Counted from the first letter of the stretch, positions 1 to 6,594 are shown. The stretch is DNA of 11,429 bases from DHVE2 group archaeon (GCA_015520985.1 WAOY01000154.1:1-11429), one strand, 5' to 3'. Numbers and translations: made by a program. The notes: generated from the letters alone by a model not told the origin.

Positions 1-756
1 ATCTATGAGCATGCGTGGAAGCTCTACGTCACCGCTACGTACTACGATAACAACTCCGATGGGAATCCGGAGTACAGACATTTCCTCATGGCAGGATGGG
101 TGATAAGCGATGAGAACCAAGACAGGCACTACGAGCATGCGGGGATCGTCTTCGTGAACCTCACCATGAGGGACAGCAACTCCGACGGGAATCCCGATGC
201 GAGGACGTCCAGGATGTTCTATCGCGAGGTCTGGGATACGGATGACAGCGGAATATACGAGAAGGAGAGGGGAATTGCGGAGATCGGATACAGGTACGAC
301 AACAACTCCAACGGCGTCGTGGAGCGGGCTTCCCTGAAAGCGTACGGGTACACTTTGAGGAGAAGCGAAGCCAACGGCAACGTGACGAACATAACCCTCG
401 TGGTCATATGCAGCAATGCGACAAACGAGGATGACTCCGGTGTGAACGAGTGGGAGAACTTCACCATGCTCGTTATAACCAAGCACGATGCCGACGCGGA
501 TGGGAACCCCGAATACGTGCACGTGTGGATCGTGAAGCACCACCAGTACCTGGAGTTCAACGACACCGCCAATGCAACCTGGCTGTACAACGTAACCTTC
601 GTCGGTGTCTATGAATTCAAAGACGCGAACGACAACGGCCTGAGGGATAGCTGGGTCCTCAGGGGCATGCTCACAACGCACATAGACTACGACCTCGATG
701 GAACCTGGGACTACGTGTATTCAACCACCGTGTACAGGCAGGGGAGCGACGAGTGA
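1..756 (+). CDS. Partial surface protein made of 21-residue calcium-loop repeats (3' end only)
   Basis: The frame is open from base 1 to the TGA at 754-756, so the 5' end lies outside the window; the ATG at 88 is internal, because the same repeat pattern continues upstream of it. The visible 251 residues consist almost wholly of 21-residue units. Each begins with a loop such as DNNSDGNPE, DSNSDGNPD, DADADGNPE or DYDLDGTWD, matching the EF-hand/TSP3-like pattern D-x-[DN]-x-[DN]-G-x-x-[DE], followed by about 12 residues of alternating aromatic/aliphatic and polar residues typical of a beta strand. Asn-x-Ser/Thr sequons are common (NLT, NVT, NIT, NAT, NFT), fitting an exported glycosylated archaeal protein. 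There is no C-terminal membrane segment. I do not recognise the family; a calcium-stabilised beta-solenoid or beta-meander is my inference. It converges with another exported calcium-loop protein. Confidence 0.85.
   Translation: MYEHAWKLYVTATYYDNNSDGNPEYRHFLMAGWVISDENQDRHYEHAGIVFVNLTMRDSNSDGNPDARTSRMFYREVWDTDDSGIYEKERGIAEIGYRYDNNSNGVVERASLKAYGYTLRRSEANGNVTNITLVVICSNATNEDDSGVNEWENFTMLVITKHDADADGNPEYVHVWIVKHHQYLEFNDTANATWLYNVTFVGVYEFKDANDNGLRDSWVLRGMLTTHIDYDLDGTWDYVYSTTVYRQGSDE
46..747 (+). repeat. Eleven-unit array of 63-bp / 21-residue calcium-loop repeats
   Basis: Units begin at bases 46, 109, 172, 235, 298, 361, 424, 487, 559, 622 and 685. Every step is exactly 63 bases except 487 to 559, which carries a 9-base (three-residue) insertion. 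Loops at 46, 172, 235, 298, 424, 487, 622 and 685 keep the acidic/Asn ligands and the central Gly. Units at 109 (DENQDRHYE), 361 (RSEANGNVT) and 559 (NDTANATWL) stay in register but lose ligands or the Gly. The DNA is much less conserved than the protein period, so the array is old and under protein-level selection. Confidence 0.85.
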
Positions 757-761
757 TCTCT

Positions 762-2111
762 TCACTCTTTTTTTGAACCCAGCACTATGAGTATCGAGGC
801 CAGTATAGCGAGGGAAATAAGCAATATTCTTCTGTCCACTATTTCATTGGTGATGTTCGATCTCAGCGGGTTCGTTCCCGAGCTCACCTCATATCCGTCG
901 CTCAGCCCATCGCAATCGGTGTCCCGGTTCCTGGGATTGGTTCCGTTGAGGTACTCCTGGTAATTGGTGAGTCCGTCGTGATCCGGATCTTTGCTCCTAT
1001 CCCCGGGATTCAGGGGGTTGAGCCCGTATTTCTCCTCCCACCAGTTGGGCATCCCGTCGTTGTCCGCATCGTAGTCCCTGGAATTTGGGATCCAGTCGTT
1101 GTCCGCGTCTCCGTCTTCGTACCGCAGGGTCTCCACGATTTCCCCTATGGATATCCTGTACGCGGTGTTTCCCCTGATTCCCGCCAGGAAACCCTGGGAG
1201 GAATCAAAATCATCAAAGGTGAAGTTGGTGAAGATGTGCACGCTCTCGTTCATCAGGTGCAGGTACTTTGAATCGTGGAAAACCAGGTAGCCAGCAGAAT
1301 CGAAGATTTCCTCCGGCGCAAGGTAAGTTATTCCCTCTCCCTCTTTGGTTATTCTTCCATCGGTGGCTCCGTAGAAGGTGAAGATCCAGTACCTCTTCCC
1401 CTCGTCGTCCTTCCGGGAATCCACGAGAACGACGCTGTCCCCCGCGAGGTGTATCTCCCGGGCACTGGATTCGATGTGGTCCTCCTCGGCCAGTTCAGAA
1501 TTTAGAAAGTGTAGCCCGTCTTCGCACAGGACGAAGTATCCATATGGAGTTCGCGCTGCACCCAGGATCCGGGAACCCATGTTTTTCTCCAGAACCTCTC
1601 CGTTCTCCCATACCCTCAGGGTGTTATCGGCGGAGAATAAAAAGACGCCATCCCCGGCACCAAGGAATTCGCCATCCACCCTTCGCACGGAAATGTTCTG
1701 CAGATTGACCATGATATTCTCAGAGGAGACGATAGCGGCCCAGGGCCAGTAAATCGCGACTCGCATCACTCCCGTGGCGTTGACCTCGCCCACCCTCTCC
1801 CCTGACATGTTCAGAAATGTAACTCTGCCATGGTTACTTACTGCAACGCTGTTTCCATGTTGCCAGATTCCATCCACGTCCTCAAAGGGATATATTTTGT
1901 CCTCATCCAGGTCGTACACCACCGTGGAATTCCAGACGATTAAGTGCTCCCCCGCGGATACGTGCGGGTTCTCCACGGGAATCATCGCAGTTCTCCACTC
2001 TGCTGAGATGTAAAGGTCCCCGCTCCTGGCAGCCTTCCACGTAAGGGCGCTTCCAGAGGGAAATGATAGGAGCAGGGCGATGAGAAATATCAAAGCAGCG
2101 CGGCTACTCAT
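762..2111 (-). CDS. Exported, membrane-anchored protein with beta-rich ectodomain and TSP3-type calcium repeats
   Basis: Residues 1-22 or so form a signal peptide (basic start, hydrophobic LIFLIALLLSF, then SGSA). Residues about 25-330 are beta-rich with repeated short strands and Gly/Asp turns, resembling a propeller, though I cannot assign blades. Residues about 334-415 hold acidic repeats (DGDADNDW, DYDADNDGMPN, KDPDHDGLTN, DTDCDGLSDGYE, with GTNP motifs), the TSP3-like calcium-binding pattern often placed near a membrane anchor. A hydrophobic helix at about 428-446 followed by SKKE anchors the C-terminus, leaving the ectodomain outside. Many Asn-x-Ser/Thr sequons fit archaeal glycosylation. 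I chose ATG at 2111 because GAGG lies seven to eight bases upstream; the TTG at 2117 has no room for a ribosome site. The start overlaps the end of alaX by 8 bases, so the two are probably cotranscribed and coupled. Ligand unknown. Confidence 0.85.
   Translation of the reverse strand: MSSRAALIFLIALLLSFPSGSALTWKAARSGDLYISAEWRTAMIPVENPHVSAGEHLIVWNSTVVYDLDEDKIYPFEDVDGIWQHGNSVAVSNHGRVTFLNMSGERVGEVNATGVMRVAIYWPWAAIVSSENIMVNLQNISVRRVDGEFLGAGDGVFLFSADNTLRVWENGEVLEKNMGSRILGAARTPYGYFVLCEDGLHFLNSELAEEDHIESSAREIHLAGDSVVLVDSRKDDEGKRYWIFTFYGATDGRITKEGEGITYLAPEEIFDSAGYLVFHDSKYLHLMNESVHIFTNFTFDDFDSSQGFLAGIRGNTAYRISIGEIVETLRYEDGDADNDWIPNSRDYDADNDGMPNWWEEKYGLNPLNPGDRSKDPDHDGLTNYQEYLNGTNPRNRDTDCDGLSDGYEVSSGTNPLRSNITNEIVDRRILLISLAILASILIVLGSKKE
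768..774 (+). terminator. T7 tract, likely terminator of the repeat-protein gene
   Basis: Seven consecutive T residues lie 12 bases after the TGA stop of the plus-strand repeat protein. Poly-T without a hairpin is the usual archaeal intrinsic terminator. The tract sits inside the 3' end of the convergent gene, where its complement forms part of the lysine codons of the C-terminal KKE. Confidence 0.6.
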
Positions 2112-2808
2112 TTTCAACCCTCACGTAAATCCTCTTGTTCCTTCTCCCCTTGCTCTCGTACTTCTCCAGTACGATCTTGCCTATTTCTCCCAGGCTCCTC
2201 ACATGGGTGCCCCCGTCGGCCTGGGCGTCGAAGTTCTCTATCTCCACTATCCGTATCTTTTCGTACTTCTCGTAGAGTTTCGGGTCCACGCGCATGAGGT
2301 CGGGCCTTTCCATGAACTCCTCCTTTGTAAGGTAGTACACCCTTACCTTCAGGTCCCTCCGGATCACCTGGTTGCTCTCCTCTATTATCCCCTCCACGAG
2401 TTCTCGAGATAGGTTCTCGAAGGAGAGATCCACCCTTGCGCGGCCATCGTACAGCTGGTTGCCCGTTATTTTCACCCCGAAGTTCTGATAGGCAACGCCG
2501 GATATCACATGTACCGCCGTGTGAGTTCTCATTATCCTGTACCTTCTCTCCCAGTCAATTATTCCCTCAATTTCCTCCCCGATATCCGGTAACTCACCCT
2601 CAATCACATGTTCCAGGGTTCCGCGTTCCACACCGATCACATTCGATTCGATTCCCCTGAATAGAATGCGCCCGGTATCCGCTGGCTGTCCTCCGCCACC
2701 CGGGTAGAAGGCTGTCCTGTCGAGGATTATTCCCCTCTCAGTCCTGTCCAACACACGTGCCTTGAATTTCCGCAGGTACGAATCATCGAGGTACAGGAGA
2801 TCGGTCAT
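2104..2808 (-). CDS. alaX: Alanyl-tRNA editing protein AlaX (medium type)
   Basis: This is a stand-alone homologue of the AlaRS editing domain, which hydrolyses Ser-tRNA(Ala) or Gly-tRNA(Ala) in the cytoplasm. The N-terminal part has the signature FYPGGGGQPADTG (residues 34-46). The zinc/catalytic site shows H96-T-A-V-H100 and, near the C-terminus, D198-GGT-H202. In AlaRS and short AlaX proteins the position of D198 is normally Cys; from memory Asp occurs in medium archaeal AlaX, but I cannot verify this here. Its 234 residues fit the medium class, which has the extra N-terminal subdomain but no C-Ala domain. ATG at 2808 is chosen because a strong TATA-like box lies about 27 bases upstream, implying a leaderless mRNA. 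The downstream membrane-protein gene overlaps its stop by 8 bases, a functionally odd pairing. Confidence 0.93.
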   Translation of the reverse strand: MTDLLYLDDSYLRKFKARVLDRTERGIILDRTAFYPGGGGQPADTGRILFRGIESNVIGVERGTLEHVIEGELPDIGEEIEGIIDWERRYRIMRTHTAVHVISGVAYQNFGVKITGNQLYDGRARVDLSFENLSRELVEGIIEESNQVIRRDLKVRVYYLTKEEFMERPDLMRVDPKLYEKYEKIRIVEIENFDAQADGGTHVRSLGEIGKIVLEKYESKGRRNKRIYVRVENE

Positions 2809-2828
2809 ATCCCTTCATCGCAGGATGA

Positions 2829-2841
2829 ATATTAATATTTT
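2829..2841 (-). promoter_or_regulatory. TATA box for alaX (leaderless spacing)
   Basis: On the minus strand this reads AAAATATTAATAT, centred about 27 bases before the alaX ATG. It is the only AT-rich stretch in an otherwise C/G-rich gap, and the spacing places the transcription start at or next to the start codon. Confidence 0.6.
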
Positions 2842-2891
2842 TCACATCTCCCCCCGCCACCCCTGAGAACCATGGTATTATTGTGCAAACA

Positions 2892-2923
2892 TTTAAATAC
2901 CATGCCGTATACATATCGTATAC
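2892..2923 (+). promoter_or_regulatory. TATA box plus GTATAC-N5-GTATAC operator-like element
   Basis: TTTAAATAC (2892-2900) is a good archaeal TATA box centred 29 bases before the ATG at 2925. Between box and start lie two copies of the self-complementary hexamer GTATAC, at 2907-2912 and 2918-2923, separated by 5 bases (11-base repeat, one helical turn). A dimeric regulator bound here would cover the region where RNA polymerase starts, so repression is the simplest reading. The same element recurs at 4667-4683. Confidence 0.6.
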
Positions 2924-2924
2924 A

Positions 2925-3038
2925 ATGAGTGTGAGAGTGTACAAGCTGGATGAGGTGGACGTTGAAATTGTTCACTCCCCCAATTACCTCGCGGCGCGGG
3001 TGGGTGGACGAGAAATCGTGCTTTATGCTGAAGAGTGA
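2925..3038 (+). CDS. Small ORF of 37 residues at the head of the redox cassette
   Basis: ATG at 2925 to TGA at 3036-3038 encodes a 37-residue peptide starting MSVRVYKLDEVDVEIV and ending REIVLYAEE. No family is recognised. Support for a real gene: a TATA box at the leaderless distance, codon use like the neighbours (GTG, AAG, CTG, GAG and GCG codons), and alternating hydrophobic/charged residues suggesting two or three short beta strands. Its start lies right after the GTATAC pair, so it would be the first gene controlled by that element. The next gene begins 43 bases downstream with its own TATA box. It could instead be a decayed remnant of a longer gene or a leader peptide. Confidence 0.5.
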   Translation: MSVRVYKLDEVDVEIVHSPNYLAARVGGREIVLYAEE

Positions 3039-3051
3039 TCCTCGGGAAAGG

Positions 3052-3059
3052 TTATATTC
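3052..3059 (+). promoter_or_regulatory. TATA box for the FAD oxidoreductase
   Basis: TTATATTC preceded by a purine-rich GGGAAAGG stretch (BRE-like) lies about 27 bases before the GTG at 3082. It supports that GTG as a leaderless start and argues against the longer frame that opens at 2950. Confidence 0.5.
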
Positions 3060-3081
3060 TCCTAATGCATTACCTTCTAGC

Positions 3082-4272
3082 GTGTACGATGTAGTGGTCA
3101 TCGGCGGTGGTCCCGCCGGCATGGCGGCGGCCTTGAAGGCCAGGGAATTTGTTGACAGAGTGGCGATAGTTGAGCGGAACGATTATCTCGGCGGTATTTT
3201 ACCACAGTGCATCCACAACGGGTTCGGTACGCAGTATCTCAAGAAGGACCTGACAGGCCCAGAGTTCGCCCATTTCATGGAAGAGAGGGTGAGAGGCGCG
3301 GACGTTGATCTCATCCTCGGAGCGCATGTGGACGCTGTGAAGAGGGAGGACGGATTCAGCATAACTCTGCAGGATCGGGTTCTGAGGTCCAAATCGGTGG
3401 TGTTCGCCACGGGATGCAAGGAGAAAACCAGGTTCATGATGAATATCCCCGGAGACAGGGTCTCCGGCGTTTACACCGCAGGTACCGCTCAGGCGCTCAT
3501 GGACATTTACGGGTACCTCCCGGGAAAGCGGGTGGTGATAGTTGGGAGCGGAGACATAGGGCTCATCGTCGCCAGGCGCCTTGCCATGGAGGGCGCGGAG
3601 GTGGTGGGGGTTTACGAGATTCAGCCGTACCCCGGTGGGCTCCCGAGGAACATCGTTCAGTGCCTGGAGGATTACAACATTCCCCTCTACCTCAACAGCA
3701 CAGTTCTCGAAATTCGCGGAAGGGGCAGGGTTGAAGGGGTGATAATAGGTCATATGAAGGATGGCATGGTTGAGGACAGGGAGTATGTGGAGTGCGACAC
3801 CGTAATCCTTGCAACGGGCCTGATACCCAATTCCAAGCTCCTAGTAAATATGGGCGCGGAAATTGATCCAGGCACGGGAGGGCCCGTGGTAAACGAGTTC
3901 TACGAGACCACGGTGCCCGGGGCATTCGCGGCGGGGAACCTCCTGGTGGTGAACGATCTCGTTGACCACGCTGTGGTCCAGGGGGAAATCGCCGGGAAGA
4001 ATGCGGCGCTCAGGAGCAGGGGCGAACTTCCAGAGAGGAAATTCTACCGCGTCCAGACGTCCAGAGGAGTTAAATTCGTGGTCCCCCAGATGCTGAGCGG
4101 CGAGGAGGAGGTCAGCCTTATGATGCGGGTTGATACGCCCATGGAGAAGGCCAGGATCAGGGTGGGGAGCACCGAGAGGACGCTCATGTACTTGAAGCCC
4201 TCCAACATGGTGTTTTTCAAATTCCCTCCGCAGGAGCTAAGGGGAGATGTCCTGGCAGAGGTGCTTGAATGA
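3082..4272 (+). CDS. FAD/NAD(P)-dependent oxidoreductase of the GlpA-associated, pyridine nucleotide-disulfide type
   Basis: Two Rossmann folds are clear: an FAD site at the extreme N-terminus (VYDVVVIGGGPAG, residues 1-13) and an NAD(P) site (VVIVGSGDIG, about 151-160). A Cys in GGILPQCIHNGFG (C43) and another in ATGCKEK (C112) are seen; the first motif is typical of the flavoproteins found beside glycerol kinase and DUF1667 in thermophiles and Firmicutes. The third signature, PGAFAAGN (about 280-286), is the usual second FAD contact. The frame is open from 2950, but the GTG at 3082 puts the dinucleotide motif at residue 2 as expected, and a TATA box sits 27 bases upstream. It overlaps the DUF1667 gene by ATGA. 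Known relatives pass electrons between NAD(P)H and a partner. No glycerol kinase or dehydrogenase is present here, so the substrate is open. Confidence 0.88.
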   Translation: MYDVVVIGGGPAGMAAALKAREFVDRVAIVERNDYLGGILPQCIHNGFGTQYLKKDLTGPEFAHFMEERVRGADVDLILGAHVDAVKREDGFSITLQDRVLRSKSVVFATGCKEKTRFMMNIPGDRVSGVYTAGTAQALMDIYGYLPGKRVVIVGSGDIGLIVARRLAMEGAEVVGVYEIQPYPGGLPRNIVQCLEDYNIPLYLNSTVLEIRGRGRVEGVIIGHMKDGMVEDREYVECDTVILATGLIPNSKLLVNMGAEIDPGTGGPVVNEFYETTVPGAFAAGNLLVVNDLVDHAVVQGEIAGKNAALRSRGELPERKFYRVQTSRGVKFVVPQMLSGEEEVSLMMRVDTPMEKARIRVGSTERTLMYLKPSNMVFFKFPPQELRGDVLAEVLE

Positions 4273-4607
4273 GGACAAACATGACCTGCATATACTGCCC
4301 CATCGGATGCACCCTTGGAGTAGAGGTGGATAACGGGGAAGTCCGGGTGAAAGGTAACAGGTGCCCCAGGGGATGCGACTACGCACGCCAGGAGCTCTTA
4401 GAGCCGAAGAGGGTTCTTTTCACCGTTCTCCGGGTAGATACGGAGGATTACAGGGTTGCGGCGGTGAGGAGCACCGAGCCGGTCCCGAAGGACAGGATGT
4501 CTGAGATCCTGAGAGAGCTTTCCCGTGTTAGGGTACCTCCAGATGCCAGGGTCGGCGATAGGGTCGCTGTGATCCAGGGCCACGAGTTCATACTCACCAG
4601 AAAATGA
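4269..4607 (+). CDS. DUF1667 (COG3862) protein with conserved Cys pairs
   Basis: The 112-residue protein has C7-I-Y-C10-P-I-G-C14 and C32-PRG-C36-DYAR, the conserved cysteine pattern of DUF1667, which probably binds a metal or Fe-S cluster. Family members are almost always encoded next to an FAD/NAD oxidoreductase like the one upstream and are thought to be its electron-transfer partner; that role is inferred from context, not established. The ATG overlaps the upstream stop (ATGA), so translation is coupled. The C-terminal half (RVDTEDYRVAAVRSTEPVPK) fits the family's small beta domain. Length is normal. Confidence 0.88.
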   Translation: MRTNMTCIYCPIGCTLGVEVDNGEVRVKGNRCPRGCDYARQELLEPKRVLFTVLRVDTEDYRVAAVRSTEPVPKDRMSEILRELSRVRVPPDARVGDRVAVIQGHEFILTRK

Positions 4608-4634
4608 GGGCGTTTGATACTAAAAAGGGAAAGG

Positions 4635-4683
4635 TTTAAATACTACCTTTGTATATCCATGCATAGGTATACGAAATGTATAC
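4635..4683 (+). promoter_or_regulatory. Orphan promoter with second GTATAC-N5-GTATAC element
   Basis: TTTAAATAC (4635-4643) repeats the promoter box at 2892 exactly. Downstream come GTATAT (4651-4656) and then GTATAC at 4667-4672 and 4678-4683, again 11 bases apart with a 5-base spacer (GAAAT here, ATATC in the first copy). The expected start of transcription is near 4665, so the pair covers the first transcribed bases. In RNA the pair can fold as a 6-bp hairpin with a GAAAU loop. It lies in the gap between the convergent DUF1667 and xpd genes, where no protein gene needs a promoter. Confidence 0.5.
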
Positions 4684-4742
4684 ACACATCACATGGGTTC
4701 ACCAAATCACTGCATCACGATGACGCCCCTCCTCCCCTTTTT
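4665..4742 (+). other. Possible short transcript from the orphan promoter
   Basis: If the box at 4635 is active, an RNA of roughly 75 bases would run from near 4665 to a T5 tract at 4738-4742. It would start with a GTATAC hairpin and end in a C-rich stretch. It contains a 15-codon ORF (ATG 4676 to TGA 4721, beginning MYTHITWVHQ) with no sign of selection. Readthrough past the T tract would make RNA antisense to the 3' end of xpd. No known RNA family is recognised. Confidence 0.25.
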
Positions 4743-4745
4743 CTA

Positions 4746-6575
4746 TCATTCTCCCTGCCTGAAAAACTCCTCTATTTCCCTCACCGGATCTATCGCTCTT
4801 CTCATGGCTATATGGTCCGCGAAGTGCACCGCGCGGCGGTCCAGGATTATTGCCACGCCCCTATCGTTCTCAGACCTTATGAGGCGACCTATCGCCTGCC
4901 GGATCTTGATGGCGGCAGGCATCTTGAAGGCGAATTCCCACCCATTTCCGAACTTGAAGTCGTAGTACTTCTCCAGCACCTTCTGCCTTGGGGTGGGTTT
5001 GGGGTAAGGTATCCCAGCGATCACCACTATCTCCAGCTCTCTGCCAGGAAAATCTATCCCCTCGGAGACCCTGCCCCCGAAAACGGAAAATAGGACTCCA
5101 CCGTGCCTTCTGAACTCGTTAACCCTCCCCTCCAGTTCGCTCTGCTTCATTCCCCGCTCCTCGGTGATTACGTCCACGTATGTGCTGTTGAGCACCGCGT
5201 TCATTACGGAGTAGGATGGGAAAAAGACGATGGTGCTTCGTCCCAGCTTCGCAATCTCCTCTATGTACTCCGCAATCCTTCCTATGTTGTCGTCCACCTC
5301 GCCGTACCTGGTGGTCACGTCGTCCACGTAAAGAACCAGGAGGTTCTCCTTTGGGAAAGGAGAAGGGAATCTCCTCAATACGGTATCCTCGGGGAGGTTC
5401 ACCATGTCCCTGTATCTGTCAAGCACCAGAGTGCCGGACATGTGGATGGACGCGTAGGCGCTCCGGACCAGTTCAGTCAGGGGTGATGGATCCAGGCAGA
5501 AGATCTCGAGGGACACCTGCCTTCCCCTCTTCACCAAGTGCAGGAATTCGTGGGTGTGGCTCTGTTTCCAGTTGACCAGGAAACTGCCCGCGTGGTAAAC
5601 GTGGGACCTCGGGATCTTTCTGCGCTGCATCTTTACTTCCCTTATCTCTATCCCGTAGCGGAGGAGCTCCATCGCCATGCGGGGCACGTCGTTTATCCCG
5701 ATGCCCATTATTTCTGCGATGTTTTCTTCCAGTGCGTACTGCGGCACTATGCCCTCTTCACCCTCCACCTCGTCGGACAGGCGGTACATGGCCTCCCTTA
5801 TGAACTCCGCTACGTCTGCGCATGGTCTTCCAAGGACCTGCCCGTTCCCGAACTCAAGGCACTCGTGCTCCATGCTCTCGAGGGCGTTCTCGGTGAGCTC
5901 GTCGCTCCTCAGCTCCCTGGCAAAGTCCGGGAAGTTGTGGGCCTCGTCAACGATCACAATGAGATCCCTCATGTCCACGCCCATCCTCTCCATAATCGTG
6001 TTCCTGAGGAAGGGCAAGAGGAAGTAGATGTACGGCAGGGCCACCACGGTGGCCTCGCCCATGACGTCCTTGACGGCCTCGTAAGGGCAAACGCCCAATT
6101 CGTAGGCCCTCCTGTATATCTCCTCGGCGGTGCGCGTTTCCCTGATGAATTCCCTTATCTCCTCCCCCGCCTCCCTGTACCCGTAGAAGAAGGGACACGC
6201 GTCCTTGCTACCCCTCTCAACGTCCCTCTTGAGCTTTGAGCACAGAAGCGATATCTCCTCGGCGCTGGCGTTCTCCATATCCTCGCGCTCCCCCGAGAGG
6301 GGGCACATATGCCTGCGTCCCTGTAGGCCCACAGCCAGTACCCCGAGCTTTTTCGCCTCTTCAATGACCTTCCTCTCCTGGGAGTTGGTCCTCACGAGGT
6401 AGAGGATCTTCTTGCCGTTGCTCAGGGCGAATTTGACCGAGGGATAAAGGGCGGAGACCGTCTTCCCGAAGCCCGTGGGAGCCTCTATGACCGCATGTCC
6501 CCCCGAAGATAGCACGTCCTCTATGAGCGAAATCATATCCGCCTGGGGCTGGCGCATCCGGTACGGGAATTTCAC
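4746..6575 (-). CDS. xpd: XPD/Rad3-type Fe-S DNA helicase
   Basis: A superfamily 2, 5'-to-3' helicase of the XPD/Rad3/DinG group that unwinds DNA in repair. Motifs appear in order: Walker A APTGFGKT (32-39), four cysteines suited to a 4Fe-4S cluster (C91 in HMCPLSG, C112 in LLCSKL, C127 in DACPFF, C163 in GVCPYE), the DEAH box VIVDEAHNF (207-215), HMSGTL (378-383), SVFGGRVSEGIDFPG (497-511) and motif VI QAIGRLIRSENDRG (560-573). Its 609 residues match archaeal XPD. The start is GTG at 6575, with a TTTTATTGC box about 25 bases upstream; it yields KFPYRMRQPQ, where the Q-like motif opens the helicase. It follows trmI by 42 bases. The Fe-S assembly factor gene nearby (8340-8660) could serve its cluster, but the order is probably coincidental. 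Confidence 0.95.
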   Translation of the reverse strand: MKFPYRMRQPQADMISLIEDVLSSGGHAVIEAPTGFGKTVSALYPSVKFALSNGKKILYLVRTNSQERKVIEEAKKLGVLAVGLQGRRHMCPLSGEREDMENASAEEISLLCSKLKRDVERGSKDACPFFYGYREAGEEIREFIRETRTAEEIYRRAYELGVCPYEAVKDVMGEATVVALPYIYFLLPFLRNTIMERMGVDMRDLIVIVDEAHNFPDFARELRSDELTENALESMEHECLEFGNGQVLGRPCADVAEFIREAMYRLSDEVEGEEGIVPQYALEENIAEIMGIGINDVPRMAMELLRYGIEIREVKMQRRKIPRSHVYHAGSFLVNWKQSHTHEFLHLVKRGRQVSLEIFCLDPSPLTELVRSAYASIHMSGTLVLDRYRDMVNLPEDTVLRRFPSPFPKENLLVLYVDDVTTRYGEVDDNIGRIAEYIEEIAKLGRSTIVFFPSYSVMNAVLNSTYVDVITEERGMKQSELEGRVNEFRRHGGVLFSVFGGRVSEGIDFPGRELEIVVIAGIPYPKPTPRQKVLEKYYDFKFGNGWEFAFKMPAAIKIRQAIGRLIRSENDRGVAIILDRRAVHFADHIAMRRAIDPVREIEEFFRQGE

Positions 6576-6594
6576 ACACTCAAAAACGGGGGAT

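Noticed and set aside
2869..2876. ACCATGGT 8-bp palindrome between alaX and the small ORF
   Set aside because: Short, unique in the gap, not extended on either side and not aligned with any promoter element; likely chance.
2950..3081. 44-residue N-terminal extension of the FAD oxidoreductase
   Set aside because: It overlaps the small ORF in another frame, has no conserved content, and would put the FAD motif far from the N-terminus; the GTG at 3082 has a well-spaced TATA box.
3199..3753. 184-codon minus-strand frame inside the FAD oxidoreductase
   Set aside because: Antisense to intact Rossmann motifs; no independent support.
4676..4723. 15-codon ORF within the possible short transcript
   Set aside because: Too short to judge, overlaps the GTATAC element itself and has no ribosome site or codon signal.
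4614..5093. 159-codon plus-strand frame starting in the xpd-DUF1667 gap
   Set aside because: Most of it overlaps xpd in antisense, its ATG-like start precedes the promoter box, and the translation has no family features.
5538..6239. 233-codon plus-strand frame antisense to xpd
   Set aside because: It lies wholly inside the xpd gene, whose helicase motifs are intact; the translation is His/Val/Leu-rich with no recognisable motif, as expected of a shadow frame in GC-rich DNA.
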